Assembly: GCF_048984525.1 (NCBI RefSeq)
Contig: NZ_JBMGJC010000012.1
Location: 45,400 to 109,399, forward strand
Direction of reading: 5' to 3'
DNA length: 64,000 nucleotides
Source: Syntrophopropionicum propionicicum_A
Lineage (GTDB): Bacteria > Bacillota > Desulfotomaculia > Desulfotomaculales > Pelotomaculaceae
Shown here in pieces: positions 41,632 through 50,590 of the stretch (positions within the stretch are counted from its first letter, which is position 1; each line of letters starts with the position of its first letter). The position numbers and the translations under genes were made by a program. The notes under the pieces are model-generated. The model searched no databases. It was given only the letters and a program-made list of their open reading frames with translations, and was not told where the DNA came from.

Positions 41632-42651
41632 ATGACAATTATTGTTACCGGCGGAGCTGGATTTATTGGCTCTAACTTCATATTCCATATGCTGGAGAAG
41701 TATCCCATGTACCGTATTGTGTGCTTGGACAAGTTGACCTACGCAGGAAACCTGTCAACCCTCGCTTCTGTTATGAATAATCCGCGGTTCAGATTTGTGA
41801 AGGCGGATATCTGTGACCGTGAGGCTATGTACAAACTGTTCGAGGAAGAACACCCAGACATTGTTGTAAATTATGCAGCTGAAAGCCATGTTGACCGTTC
41901 CATAGAGAACCCTGGCGTTTTCCTGGAGACCAACATCATGGGCACTGCCACAATTATGGATGCTTGCCGGAAGTACGGTATTCAAAGATACCACCAAGTT
42001 TCAACTGATGAGGTTTATGGCGATCTGCCGCTTGATCGTCCCGATTTGTTCTTCACAGAAGAAACGCCGATTCACACATCAAGTCCTTACTCTAGCAGTA
42101 AGGCAGCAGCGGACCTTCTTGTTCTTGCATACCATAGAACCTACGGTTTGCCTGTGTCAATCAGCCGTTGCTCTAACAACTATGGACCGTATCACTTCCC
42201 GGAAAAGCTGATTCCGTTGATGATTGCAAACGCCCTTAACGACAAACCTCTGCCGCTCTACGGGGATGGAACCAATGTCCGTGATTGGCTATATGTAGAA
42301 GATCATTGTAAAGCAATTGACCTGGTCATCCACAAGGGCAGAGTCGGAGAAGTCTATAACATCGGAGGTCATAACGAGATGCGCAATATTGACATCGTTA
42401 AGATGATCTGTGACGCTCTTGGAAAACCTTATTCCCTCATAACCCATGTTACTGACCGTAAAGGACATGATATGAGATATGCCATTAATCCGACTAAAAT
42501 TTATAATGAACTCGGATGGTTGCCGGAGACGAAGTTCGCCGACGGTATAAAGAAAACCATCCAGTGGTATTTAGATAACCGCGAGTGGTGGGAAACCATC
42601 ATCTCCGGCGAGTACCAGAACTACTACGAGAAAATGTACGGGAACCGTTAA
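41632..42651 (+). CDS. rmlB: dTDP-glucose 4,6-dehydratase
   Basis: 339 residues. SDR-extended family: TIIVTGGAGFIGSNFIFHML, AAESHVDRSIENPGVFLETN, the catalytic HQVSTDEVYGDLPLD region (about 123) and YSSSKAAADLLVLAYHRTYGLP (YxxxK about 158). It converts dTDP-glucose to dTDP-4-keto-6-deoxyglucose, the substrate of the FdtA/QdtA domain. Codon use here is more GC-rich than in genes on either side. Confidence 0.95.
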   Translation: MTIIVTGGAGFIGSNFIFHMLEKYPMYRIVCLDKLTYAGNLSTLASVMNNPRFRFVKADICDREAMYKLFEEEHPDIVVNYAAESHVDRSIENPGVFLETNIMGTATIMDACRKYGIQRYHQVSTDEVYGDLPLDRPDLFFTEETPIHTSSPYSSSKAAADLLVLAYHRTYGLPVSISRCSNNYGPYHFPEKLIPLMIANALNDKPLPLYGDGTNVRDWLYVEDHCKAIDLVIHKGRVGEVYNIGGHNEMRNIDIVKMICDALGKPYSLITHVTDRKGHDMRYAINPTKIYNELGWLPETKFADGIKKTIQWYLDNREWWETIISGEYQNYYEKMYGNR

Positions 42652-42662
42652 GAGGAAAGAAG

Positions 42663-43454
42663 ATGAGCATATTAAGGGCAATTTGGTTTCGTATATATAA
42701 TGACTATTTTCTGCCATCTAAGGTCGCTGATTATGAAGAGATACTAGTAAGCGCAAAGAATGCATGCTATACATTTGAGACGTTCTCCTCCTTTGATGAG
42801 TTGATTAATACCGGCACAGTCTACGATGCCAAGAGAATGATTATCCGGCGCGATGTAGATACAAAGGCAGTTTGTGTTATGAAAAAGTTGATCGATGCAG
42901 AAATAAAGCACAGTGCAAGAAGTACATGCTTTTTTAGAAACAAAACCATAATGCGGACACTAATCCCACAAATCGTAGCGGGGGGGGGTATGGCTTCTTA
43001 CCATTATGAGGAGCTTGCCACCTATGCTGAAGCTAAACGGTTGCGGCAAAAAGAAGCTGTGTCGAATGCCCTGCCGGAAATCAGAGCATTGTTCGAGAGA
43101 AATATCATGCGGTTTAGAAGCATGACTGGTATGCCGTGTACGGTAGTTGCTGCCCATGGAGATTTCATTAATGTGAAGCTCGGAGTGAGCAACACAGTAA
43201 TACTGGAGGATATAGAACTACGAAACAGACTTGGTATTCAACGAGAAGCATACGATGCGGCACAAATGCAGTATGTTACCTGTAGGATAGCTGATCACGC
43301 TACAGACAAATTCAAAGAGGAAACATTACAAGCAATTGAAAGAAATGAACCAGTAATATATCTTCTTACGCATCCCAGACAGTGGGGAGCGGCTCCTTGG
43401 GCAAATACAAAAGAGAATGTTTCAAGATTAATAAGAGGCATAAAGTATAGATAA
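42663..43454 (+). CDS. Polysaccharide deacetylase-like protein of a polysaccharide locus
   Basis: 263 residues from ATG 42663 (AGAGGAAAG site). No close family is recognised with certainty. Features suggest the NodB-type fold: RMIIRRDVDTKA near residue 55, MASYHYEELATYAEAKR in the middle, TVVAAHGDFIN (about 163) and the terminal YLLTHPRQWG, as in deacetylase-like proteins often annotated as hypothetical. Classical zinc Asp-His-His ligands are not all obvious. A role in removing an acetyl group from a sugar is possible but unproven. Confidence 0.5.
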   Translation: MSILRAIWFRIYNDYFLPSKVADYEEILVSAKNACYTFETFSSFDELINTGTVYDAKRMIIRRDVDTKAVCVMKKLIDAEIKHSARSTCFFRNKTIMRTLIPQIVAGGGMASYHYEELATYAEAKRLRQKEAVSNALPEIRALFERNIMRFRSMTGMPCTVVAAHGDFINVKLGVSNTVILEDIELRNRLGIQREAYDAAQMQYVTCRIADHATDKFKEETLQAIERNEPVIYLLTHPRQWGAAPWANTKENVSRLIRGIKYR

Positions 43455-43481
43455 TTATTATGCCTTTGGATGTGGAGTAAT

Positions 43482-43595
43482 ATGGTGGAACCGAAGATAT
43501 GCATAATTGTACCTGTGTACAACATCAGTGATCTACTTGACCTTTTCATCGAGCAGAATTATATAAATAACACTACAAGGTGTATAAATGTATAG
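43482..43595 (+). pseudogene. Glycosyltransferase family 2, N-terminal fragment
   Basis: A 37-codon frame begins MVEPKICIIVPVYNISDLLD, the typical opening of GT2 enzymes, and ends after about 25 matching residues with unrelated codons and a TAG. The remaining 200 or more residues of a GT2 are missing. It is a remnant between two intact genes. Confidence 0.7.
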
Positions 43596-43621
43596 ACATA
43601 GCTATTGGAGGCTCTGATTGA

Positions 43622-44797
43622 ATGAAAAGGATTAAGAAATTATGTATAGTTACAAATGAGTATCCTACAGATCTGAATCCCGGAAATGCATTTGTGGATC
43701 AGCTTGTCATTGAATTATCAGAGCAAGGCATAGAATGCAATGTAATTTCACCCTATAGTTTAACAAAACATTGGATACGCGAAAAAATTGAGGCTCCACC
43801 AAGGAGTCGGGTTAAAACTGTGGGAAATGGGAATATAATTAGGATTTTTTCCCCAAGGTTTTTTTCTTTTTCTGATAAGCACATCTTAGGGGTTAATACG
43901 GTAATGATGACATTACACAGTTTCAAGAGAGCAGTATTACAAGAATATAAGAGAATTCGATTTGATGCTGATGCTTTTTATGGGCACTTTATATACCCCA
44001 CAGGTTTAGCTGCATCTGAATTAGGTATAAAATTTCACAAACCATCTTATATAGCTTATGGTGAAAGCTCAATTGATGTCATTAAAAATGTCGACCGTGA
44101 CTATGTTTTGAGAGCTATGGATAAGGTAAATGGAATAATAGCTGTTTCCAGAGCTAATAAAACTGAACTTCTCAAAAATGGGATAATCGAAAAAAGCGAA
44201 GAGAATAAAATTGGCGTGTTTCCGAATGCAGTTAACAATAATCGATTTTTCCTGATCGATAAACAGAATGCTCGTAGAGAATTTGGCTTTCCGAAGGAGT
44301 CGTTTATTGTAGCTTTTGTAGGTCACTTCATTGAAAGAAAAGGTATAGGAGTTTTATCCAGCGCATTAAAAAGCTTTAAAGATGTTTATTCGATTTTTAT
44401 CGGCCAAGGGCCCTTACAACCAACATGCTCAAATATATTATTTAAAGGACGCCTCAAACATGAGCAAATTTACAAATACCTCAATGCAGCTGATGTGTTT
44501 GTATTACCGACTTTGGCTGAAGGGTGTTGCAATGCAATAATCGAGGCAATGGCTTGTGGATTGCCTATTATTTCTTCTAATCAATCATTTAATGATGATA
44601 TACTTAATTCGGATAATTCAATACGGGTAGATGTGAATAGTATTGATGCAATTACAGATGCAATTCAATTTTTAAAAAACAATCCAATTGTTCGTGCTAA
44701 AATGTCTAATGCCGCTCTTCATAGTGCTTCAAACTTAAGTATTAAACAGAGGACTCAAAATATAATACGTTTTATGGAATCGAAAATACAAAAGTGA
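43622..44797 (+). CDS. Glycosyltransferase family 4
   Basis: 391 residues. N-terminus KKLCIVTNEYPTDLNPGNAFVDQLV is typical of GT4 enzymes; the C-terminal half has VGHFIERKGIGVLSSAL, ILFKGRLKHEQIYKYLNAAD and VLPTLAEGCCNAIIEAMACGLP (EX7E region, about 300-308). From here to about 51.7 kb the DNA is markedly AT-rich, unlike rmlA/rmlB, consistent with a different origin. It transfers an unknown sugar to the growing repeat unit. Confidence 0.88.
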   Translation: MKRIKKLCIVTNEYPTDLNPGNAFVDQLVIELSEQGIECNVISPYSLTKHWIREKIEAPPRSRVKTVGNGNIIRIFSPRFFSFSDKHILGVNTVMMTLHSFKRAVLQEYKRIRFDADAFYGHFIYPTGLAASELGIKFHKPSYIAYGESSIDVIKNVDRDYVLRAMDKVNGIIAVSRANKTELLKNGIIEKSEENKIGVFPNAVNNNRFFLIDKQNARREFGFPKESFIVAFVGHFIERKGIGVLSSALKSFKDVYSIFIGQGPLQPTCSNILFKGRLKHEQIYKYLNAADVFVLPTLAEGCCNAIIEAMACGLPIISSNQSFNDDILNSDNSIRVDVNSIDAITDAIQFLKNNPIVRAKMSNAALHSASNLSIKQRTQNIIRFMESKIQK

Positions 44798-44809
44798 AGT
44801 AGGCACATT

Positions 44810-45985
44810 ATGTGGATTAGAAACAGTAAATTATTTTATATATTATTAGTAATATATTATGGGTGGTTTCAAATCGTTTTTTATCAAATTCCCAATATGA
44901 TGCTGTTTCTAGGTTCAGGTATGATTTACTTTATTCTGTTACATGCAATACAATCGAGGATAAATATTTTTAAATCGTTAACAGGGGAATTAAAACTGTG
45001 GATTGTATTTGCATTTACTTCTTTTCTTTTTGGACTAATGGTTGCGGTAAATAAAGTTTATCTTATCAATTCTGTAGCAACGTTTGTTCAATTTACAATC
45101 CTAATATTTGGAATTGTATATATATCAAATCAAGACAGAAAGATAGATTTCTTCATTAATGTATTCATTATATTTACATTGCTTTGTGCGGTTACAACTG
45201 TTTTTTGGGGTTTAGATTATGGTCAAGGCAGAATTACTATGGGAATAAATAATAATCCAAACGAACTTGGCATCACGATGGTTTTAGGGGTAGGAAGTAT
45301 TTTATATAAACTTAACTTAAAGAAACTAGGATATTCGATAATTGCTTTTAGTGCTATATTATTGCTGGTTTATGTATGTATTCTAACTGGATCACGAAAA
45401 GCTTTTATTAGTATTGTATTATTAATTATATATTGGCTTACATTTATTGTATTCAAAGATATCAGAGCTTTGCGATTAACTGAAAAGGTGAAAGGGATAA
45501 TTTCACTACTATTAATAATTGGCTTTGCGTATTTTATACTAGTTCCTAATTTTAATGACTCTGTATTAATCTTGAGATTAACTAACTTATTTGAATTTGG
45601 AGATGAGACTAGACAAAACATGTATATTGAGGCGTTCCAATTTTTTAAACAAAGTCCTTTAGTAGGAATAGGTTTAAATAATTTTAGGGCCATGTCAATT
45701 TATCAAGGATATTCTCATTCTACATATGCAGAAACTCTGGCTTGCACAGGAATCGTTGGATGTATCTTGTATTTATCAGCATATATATTAATAATTTTTA
45801 AATATGGAAAGATGGTTATAAGTAATTGGGATGATTTTTCCCTTAAGCAAGCAAGAATTATGTTGGGGATATTTGGTGTGTTGTTGTTTTTAGGTATAGG
45901 AATAATTCATTTCTATGAAATGACATCAAGCATAGCGTTTGGGATGATTATTGCTTATAATAACATAAACAAACATCGCAAATAA
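44810..45985 (+). CDS. wzy: O-antigen ligase/polymerase-like membrane protein (Wzy)
   Basis: 391 residues with ten or more predicted membrane helices. The large external loop near the middle-late part (about 255-310) contains DETRQNMYIEAFQFFKQSPLVGIGLNNF and the HSTYAETLACTGIVG stretch, the pattern of the O-antigen ligase/Wzy_C family. As the only such protein here, it is the probable polymerase joining repeat units on the outer face of the membrane, working with Wzx (49.1 kb) and the Wzz-like protein (28.7 kb). Confidence 0.82.
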   Translation: MWIRNSKLFYILLVIYYGWFQIVFYQIPNMMLFLGSGMIYFILLHAIQSRINIFKSLTGELKLWIVFAFTSFLFGLMVAVNKVYLINSVATFVQFTILIFGIVYISNQDRKIDFFINVFIIFTLLCAVTTVFWGLDYGQGRITMGINNNPNELGITMVLGVGSILYKLNLKKLGYSIIAFSAILLLVYVCILTGSRKAFISIVLLIIYWLTFIVFKDIRALRLTEKVKGIISLLLIIGFAYFILVPNFNDSVLILRLTNLFEFGDETRQNMYIEAFQFFKQSPLVGIGLNNFRAMSIYQGYSHSTYAETLACTGIVGCILYLSAYILIIFKYGKMVISNWDDFSLKQARIMLGIFGVLLFLGIGIIHFYEMTSSIAFGMIIAYNNINKHRK

Positions 45986-46030
45986 AACCTTCTGTCTTTC
46001 GGGAGATTCTGTACACAGAGGTGATAGTAA

Positions 46031-46939
46031 ATGGATTTAAATTCTGTTTTGAAACTGATCAAAAAACCACAGAAAATAGTAAGATATTTAGGCAACAAAA
46101 ATTTTTTTTGTTGGTTGAGTGATACAAATTATTTAAAATTAATTTATCGATGTGAAACTGGTAAAAAGCTGAACTTAGATAAACCTCTTACTTTTAATGA
46201 GAAACTGCAATGGCTCAAACTTTATGATAGAAATCCGGAATATTGCACATATGTTGATAAATTCGAAGTAAGGTCTTACATAAAAAACACTATTGGCGAG
46301 AAATATTTGATACCATTAATTGACGTTTACGACAAAACAATAGATATCCCATGGGATACTCTGCCAGATAGATTTGTTCTTAAATGTACGCATGGCTCGG
46401 GCTGCAACATCATTTGTTACGATAAGAGCAGGTTAAACATTGAAGAATCAACAGTTAATCTCAACAGATGGATGAAAATGAGTTGGTATTGGTTTGGGAG
46501 GGAATGGCCATATAAGAACTTGAAGTCGAGGATTGTTTGTGAAACATTTATTTCAGATACAGATAAAACACCAGATGATTACAAGGTTCTATGCTTTAAT
46601 GGAAAAGCAAAACTTATTGAGGTACACATCGATAGATACGGTAACCATACGCAAGACTTCTATGATTCAGAATGGAATAAAACTACAATATCACAAGGCA
46701 GCCCAACGTCTAAATTTGTGTGTGACAAGCCACCCCAGCTTAAAAAAATGATTCAATTATCTGAGCAGCTAGCGTCAAATATGCGCCATGTTAGAATCGA
46801 TTGGTTTGTGGTGCAGGATAAACTGTATTTTGGTGAAATAACATTTTATGATTCCTCTGGTTTTGATCTTTTTGGCAATGAAGAGGATGATTATCTGCTA
46901 GGAAGTTGGATTGATCTAGGAGGAGTAAATGATGTTTGA
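46031..46939 (+). CDS. TupA-like ATP-grasp protein
   Basis: 302 residues. It fits the TupA-like ATP-grasp family of polysaccharide loci: LTFNEKLQWLKLYDRNPEY (about 55), YVDKFEVRSYI, YLIPLIDVYD, LPDRFVLKCTHGSGCN (about 115, nucleotide-binding strand), DYKVLCFNGKAKLIEVHIDR and the late RIDWFVVQDKLYFGEITFYDSSG metal-binding strand. ATP-grasp enzymes form amide bonds; TupA takes part in making teichuronopeptide-like polymers. It may attach an amino acid to a uronic acid of the polymer. It overlaps the following aminotransferase gene by 11 bases. Confidence 0.78.
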   Translation: MDLNSVLKLIKKPQKIVRYLGNKNFFCWLSDTNYLKLIYRCETGKKLNLDKPLTFNEKLQWLKLYDRNPEYCTYVDKFEVRSYIKNTIGEKYLIPLIDVYDKTIDIPWDTLPDRFVLKCTHGSGCNIICYDKSRLNIEESTVNLNRWMKMSWYWFGREWPYKNLKSRIVCETFISDTDKTPDDYKVLCFNGKAKLIEVHIDRYGNHTQDFYDSEWNKTTISQGSPTSKFVCDKPPQLKKMIQLSEQLASNMRHVRIDWFVVQDKLYFGEITFYDSSGFDLFGNEEDDYLLGSWIDLGGVNDV

Positions 46940-48200
46940 TTACTTTGAAAAAAATGAGTCCAATGTGCGGTCATACTGTAGAGTATTTCCAGTAAAATTT
47001 GAGAGAGCACAAAATGCAGTAATAATTTCAAGTAATGGCGTGCGGTATATTGATTTTTTTGCTGGCGCCGGAGCGATGAATTTTGGACACAATAATCCAT
47101 ACATAAAGAGCAAAATACTGGAATATCTGGAAATGGATAATATCATTCACGCTCTCGATATGTACACAGTGGAAAAAGAAAAATTTTTGATAACATTTAT
47201 CAATAATATATTGTCGCCTAAGGGATTAGATTACAAAATTATGTTTTGCGGACCTACGGGAACTAATGCTGTTGAGGCCGCATTAAAGCTTGTAAGAAAA
47301 AACAAAAAGAGAAGTAATGTTATAGCATTTTCTGGCGCTTTTCATGGTATGAGTTTAGGGAGTCTTGCTATAACGAGCGATAGTTTCAGTAGAGCAGGTG
47401 GAGGGGTTCCTTTAAACAATACAATTTTCGCTCCATATTGTAATCAGTTTGAAGACCACCAAAAATCTCTTGACTACTTAGAGTGGATGCTTACAGATGA
47501 TCATTCCGGTATAGATAAGCCTGCCGCTATATTCTTTGAATCAGTACAAGCTGAAGGCGGTGTTAACGTAGCTGATATCGAATGGCTTCAAAAACTACGT
47601 GACCTGTGCACAAAACATGATATACTCCTTGTTTGCGATGATATTCAAGTTGGTGTGTGTCGTACTGGTAATTTCTTTTCATTCGAGAGAGCTAATATTG
47701 ATCCTGATATAGTTGTTTTGTCAAAATCAATTAGCGGTTTTGGTTTGCCAATGTCGATTTTATTAATAAAGCCGGAATTAGATATATTTAGCCCTGCTGA
47801 ACATAATGGTACATTCAGAGGTAATCAGTTAGCTTTTGTTGGTGCAGTTGCCGGATTGGAATATTACAAGAAAAGCAATCTGCCTCAAATGGTAAAGGAA
47901 AGAGAGAAAGTTATTTCTGATTTTCTTATTAATGCTATTTTGCCGATTGACAGCCGTTTATCAGTTAGAGGAATAGGAATGATATGGGGGATAGATTTTT
48001 CTAAAATTGACTCCTCATTATCTAACGTTGCGATGCAAAACTGTGTTAAAAACCATCTGATAATTGAAAGAGCCGGTAGTGATAATTGTGTTCTCAAGAT
48101 ATTGCCTCCCCTTACTATTGAGCAAGAAACATTAGTTGAAGGCTTAAGAATTATAAAAGAGGCTGTAACTGTGACGCTGGAAAAATATTATCATAGGTAA
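46929..48200 (+). CDS. Class III aminotransferase, EctB-like (diaminobutyrate-2-oxoglutarate type)
   Basis: 423 residues; AGGAGG precedes adjacent ATGs at 46929 and 46932. Motifs: SYCRVFPVKFERAQNA, FFAGAGAMNFGHNNP, MFCGPTGTNAVEAALKLVRK, FESVQAEGGVNV, LLVCDDIQVGVCRTG and the PLP lysine in VVLSKSISGFGLP. This pattern matches diaminobutyrate aminotransferases, which convert aspartate semialdehyde to L-2,4-diaminobutyrate. No ectA or ectC is near, so ectoine synthesis is unlikely. Overlap with the TupA-like ATP-grasp gene suggests the amino acid is made for attachment to the polysaccharide. Confidence 0.8.
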   Translation: MMFDYFEKNESNVRSYCRVFPVKFERAQNAVIISSNGVRYIDFFAGAGAMNFGHNNPYIKSKILEYLEMDNIIHALDMYTVEKEKFLITFINNILSPKGLDYKIMFCGPTGTNAVEAALKLVRKNKKRSNVIAFSGAFHGMSLGSLAITSDSFSRAGGGVPLNNTIFAPYCNQFEDHQKSLDYLEWMLTDDHSGIDKPAAIFFESVQAEGGVNVADIEWLQKLRDLCTKHDILLVCDDIQVGVCRTGNFFSFERANIDPDIVVLSKSISGFGLPMSILLIKPELDIFSPAEHNGTFRGNQLAFVGAVAGLEYYKKSNLPQMVKEREKVISDFLINAILPIDSRLSVRGIGMIWGIDFSKIDSSLSNVAMQNCVKNHLIIERAGSDNCVLKILPPLTIEQETLVEGLRIIKEAVTVTLEKYYHR

Positions 48201-48438
48201 ATAATTAAATACGAAGACCGTCTATCTCAACTATATAAAATTTCAGTCTTCAACTAGGATCAACACTACCTGTATTGCACTATTATATTAACCTCAAATT
48301 TATGATATCTAATACTGTATGCTTAGAGCTTAAATCCAAAGATCTATTTAATATTTTGTTATATATAGAAATATTTCGAATTAGGATTAATAAACATCAT
48401 ATGGAGTTGCGTAATAGATCATAATAAAGGTGTAAAGA

Positions 48439-48993
48439 ATGAATAAGTTTAAAGCTATAATTAAAGTTGCATGTAATTTTATACGTATTGTCATTTTACG
48501 TATAATTTATGGGAGCAAAATAAATGTTGCGCTTATTCAAATGTTTTCTATTACTACAAGTATTAATGTTGAAAAAGGTAGCCTAAATATTGGTGAAAAG
48601 GTTACAACATATCCTTATGTACATTTATCTGCAGCGGAGGAAGGAATACTTGATATAGGGAGGCGTACCTTTTTTAATAGACATTGTACGGTAGTTGCAA
48701 GAAAATATATACACATTGGAGAAAAATGTTTATTTGGGCCTAACGTTTGTATTTATGACCACGATCATAGATTTGATTCAAAAATAATTTATTCAGATGA
48801 ATATGTAACTGGAAAAATCGTGATCGGTGATAGATGTTGGATAGGTGCCAATGTGATTATTTTACGAGGAACAGAGTTGGGTGATGATTGTATCGTTGGA
48901 TCAGGTACTATTCTAAAGGGCCACTACCCTTCGGGTACAATGATAAAATCAGATGCAAATATTACTGTAAGCAGCATTAAAGAGATGGGATAA
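48439..48993 (+). CDS. Hexapeptide-repeat acyltransferase (left-handed beta helix)
   Basis: 184 residues. After a hydrophobic basic start, hexapeptide repeats run from about residue 48 to 175 (LNIGEKVTTYPYVHLS, LDIGRRTFFNRH, IHIGEKCLFGPNVCIYDHDH, IVIGDRCWIGANVIILRGTELGDDCIVGSG). The IYDHDHRF segment with paired His is typical of WcaF/NodL/maltose-acetyltransferase relatives and includes the catalytic His. It probably O- or N-acetylates a sugar of the polymer. The 238-base gap upstream shows no gene or clear signal. Confidence 0.82.
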   Translation: MNKFKAIIKVACNFIRIVILRIIYGSKINVALIQMFSITTSINVEKGSLNIGEKVTTYPYVHLSAAEEGILDIGRRTFFNRHCTVVARKYIHIGEKCLFGPNVCIYDHDHRFDSKIIYSDEYVTGKIVIGDRCWIGANVIILRGTELGDDCIVGSGTILKGHYPSGTMIKSDANITVSSIKEMG

Positions 48994-49087
48994 TTAGCAA
49001 AAGCTGAACAATAGAGCTACGGTTGGTATTATATATTAAGCGCATACAGAAATGGAACTTGAAAGGTCCAAGGAGAACATCTTTGTA

Positions 49088-50590
49088 ATGAGTGGAAAAG
49101 TAAAAGTACTATTTAATTCGGGGTTATATACTTTAAGTTCTTTACTGATAAAAGCGTTTGGTTTTTTATTGTTGCCTGTTTATACAATGTTTCTTACTCC
49201 AGAGGATTATGGCATAACAAATATGGTCAATGGTTTTAATAGTGTTGTAATGTTTGTTGTTGGGTTTTCACTTTATTCGGCAGTTGTCCGTTTCTATACA
49301 GATTATAAAGAAGACAGGGAGAAACTCAAGGAATTCTATGGAACTATTGTGATATTTGTATTTTTATCAGGTTCTATTTTTACAGGACTGGGGTTTATCC
49401 TGCAAAAATTATTAATAAGTTGGTTCTTTAAGGGGATTGCATTCTATCCAATTATTGTTATCGCATTGATTATTTTAACTTTTGATTGCTTATATAATGT
49501 ACACCAGTGTATCATGCAGGGTATGCAGTTAGGCAAAAAATTAACTATTAGAAATTTAACAGTTTTTGGCTTCCAAGTCGGATGTACCCTGCTTTTTATT
49601 GGTGTGTTTAAATTAGGTGCAGTTGGAGTTTTACTTGCAACATTAAGTATGCTTATCTGCTATTTTATATATATGATATTTGACCTAAAGTCTAATGACT
49701 TGATAACATTTTGCATCAATAAATCACTATTGCATAAAGCACTTAGATACTCAATACCTCTTATGCCTCATAGTCTTTCAACCAGTATCGCTACTTTTGC
49801 TTCACGTGTTTTTATTAACAATAACTGGAGTTTGTCGTCGGTAGGTTTATATAGCGTAGCATCGCAGTTTGGCAATATTATAGATACTGTACAAGCATCC
49901 GCGAATCAAGCTTTTTCCCCCTGGTTTTATGATGTGATGACGCATGGAGATGATAATACAGGGAAAGAAATTGTTGATTTATCACGGTTACTGATAATAC
50001 TTTACTCAATATTTTACATAGTGATTGGGCTCTTTTCGCAGGAAGTTATTATTCTCATGACTGACGAAAGATATGTAATGGCTTGGACAGCTGTACCAAT
50101 TCTGGTAATGGCTTTTTCTGTTAAGTCAATATATTACTTTTATGTCAATGTACTTTTTTACTACAAAGAAGCGGCTAGGAAAATATTCATCGCAACAATT
50201 ATCGGCAGTCTTGCTGATATCATACTGGCATATATTATAGTACCGGTTTACGGGATGTATGGTGCTGCTGTGGCGTTTTTGAACGCAAAAATTATTGTAA
50301 CGACGATTGTGATTGTGATGAGTAAAAGGTATAAAGATATCGGCTATAAAGTTACTGAAATGTTGAAAATAGTAATTCCAAGCTTATTATTTATGGGAGC
50401 AGGATTATATTTCAGTTATACGAAGTACATGACAGTGTTCAGTTGGGGAAACTTACTCTATAAGTTTGGTGTAGTTGGCATATATTTAGGTTTTTTATAT
50501 TTTACTAATAGAAAAATGATAAACAAAATTATAAAGACAGGGCAATATCAAATTAAGAAGTTTTTTTTAACAAAAGGAATTTTTCAATGA
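49088..50590 (+). CDS. wzx: Polysaccharide flippase (Wzx, MATE/MOP superfamily)
   Basis: 500 residues from ATG 49088, preferred over ATG 49052 because AAGGAG lies 12 bases before it. Twelve to fourteen membrane helices; N-terminal LFNSGLYTLSSLLIKAFGFLLLPVYTMFLTPEDYG is the standard opening of the polysaccharide biosynthesis (RfbX-like) family. It flips undecaprenyl-linked repeat units to the outer face. Its stop overlaps the next start. Confidence 0.88.
   Translation: MSGKVKVLFNSGLYTLSSLLIKAFGFLLLPVYTMFLTPEDYGITNMVNGFNSVVMFVVGFSLYSAVVRFYTDYKEDREKLKEFYGTIVIFVFLSGSIFTGLGFILQKLLISWFFKGIAFYPIIVIALIILTFDCLYNVHQCIMQGMQLGKKLTIRNLTVFGFQVGCTLLFIGVFKLGAVGVLLATLSMLICYFIYMIFDLKSNDLITFCINKSLLHKALRYSIPLMPHSLSTSIATFASRVFINNNWSLSSVGLYSVASQFGNIIDTVQASANQAFSPWFYDVMTHGDDNTGKEIVDLSRLLIILYSIFYIVIGLFSQEVIILMTDERYVMAWTAVPILVMAFSVKSIYYFYVNVLFYYKEAARKIFIATIIGSLADIILAYIIVPVYGMYGAAVAFLNAKIIVTTIVIVMSKRYKDIGYKVTEMLKIVIPSLLFMGAGLYFSYTKYMTVFSWGNLLYKFGVVGIYLGFLYFTNRKMINKIIKTGQYQIKKFFLTKGIFQ

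Noticed and set aside
48201..48438. Possible small gene or RNA between the EctB-like and acyltransferase genes
   Set aside because: No frame, promoter or terminator was convincing; only a weak GAAGAC/GTCTTC inverted repeat without T-run is present.
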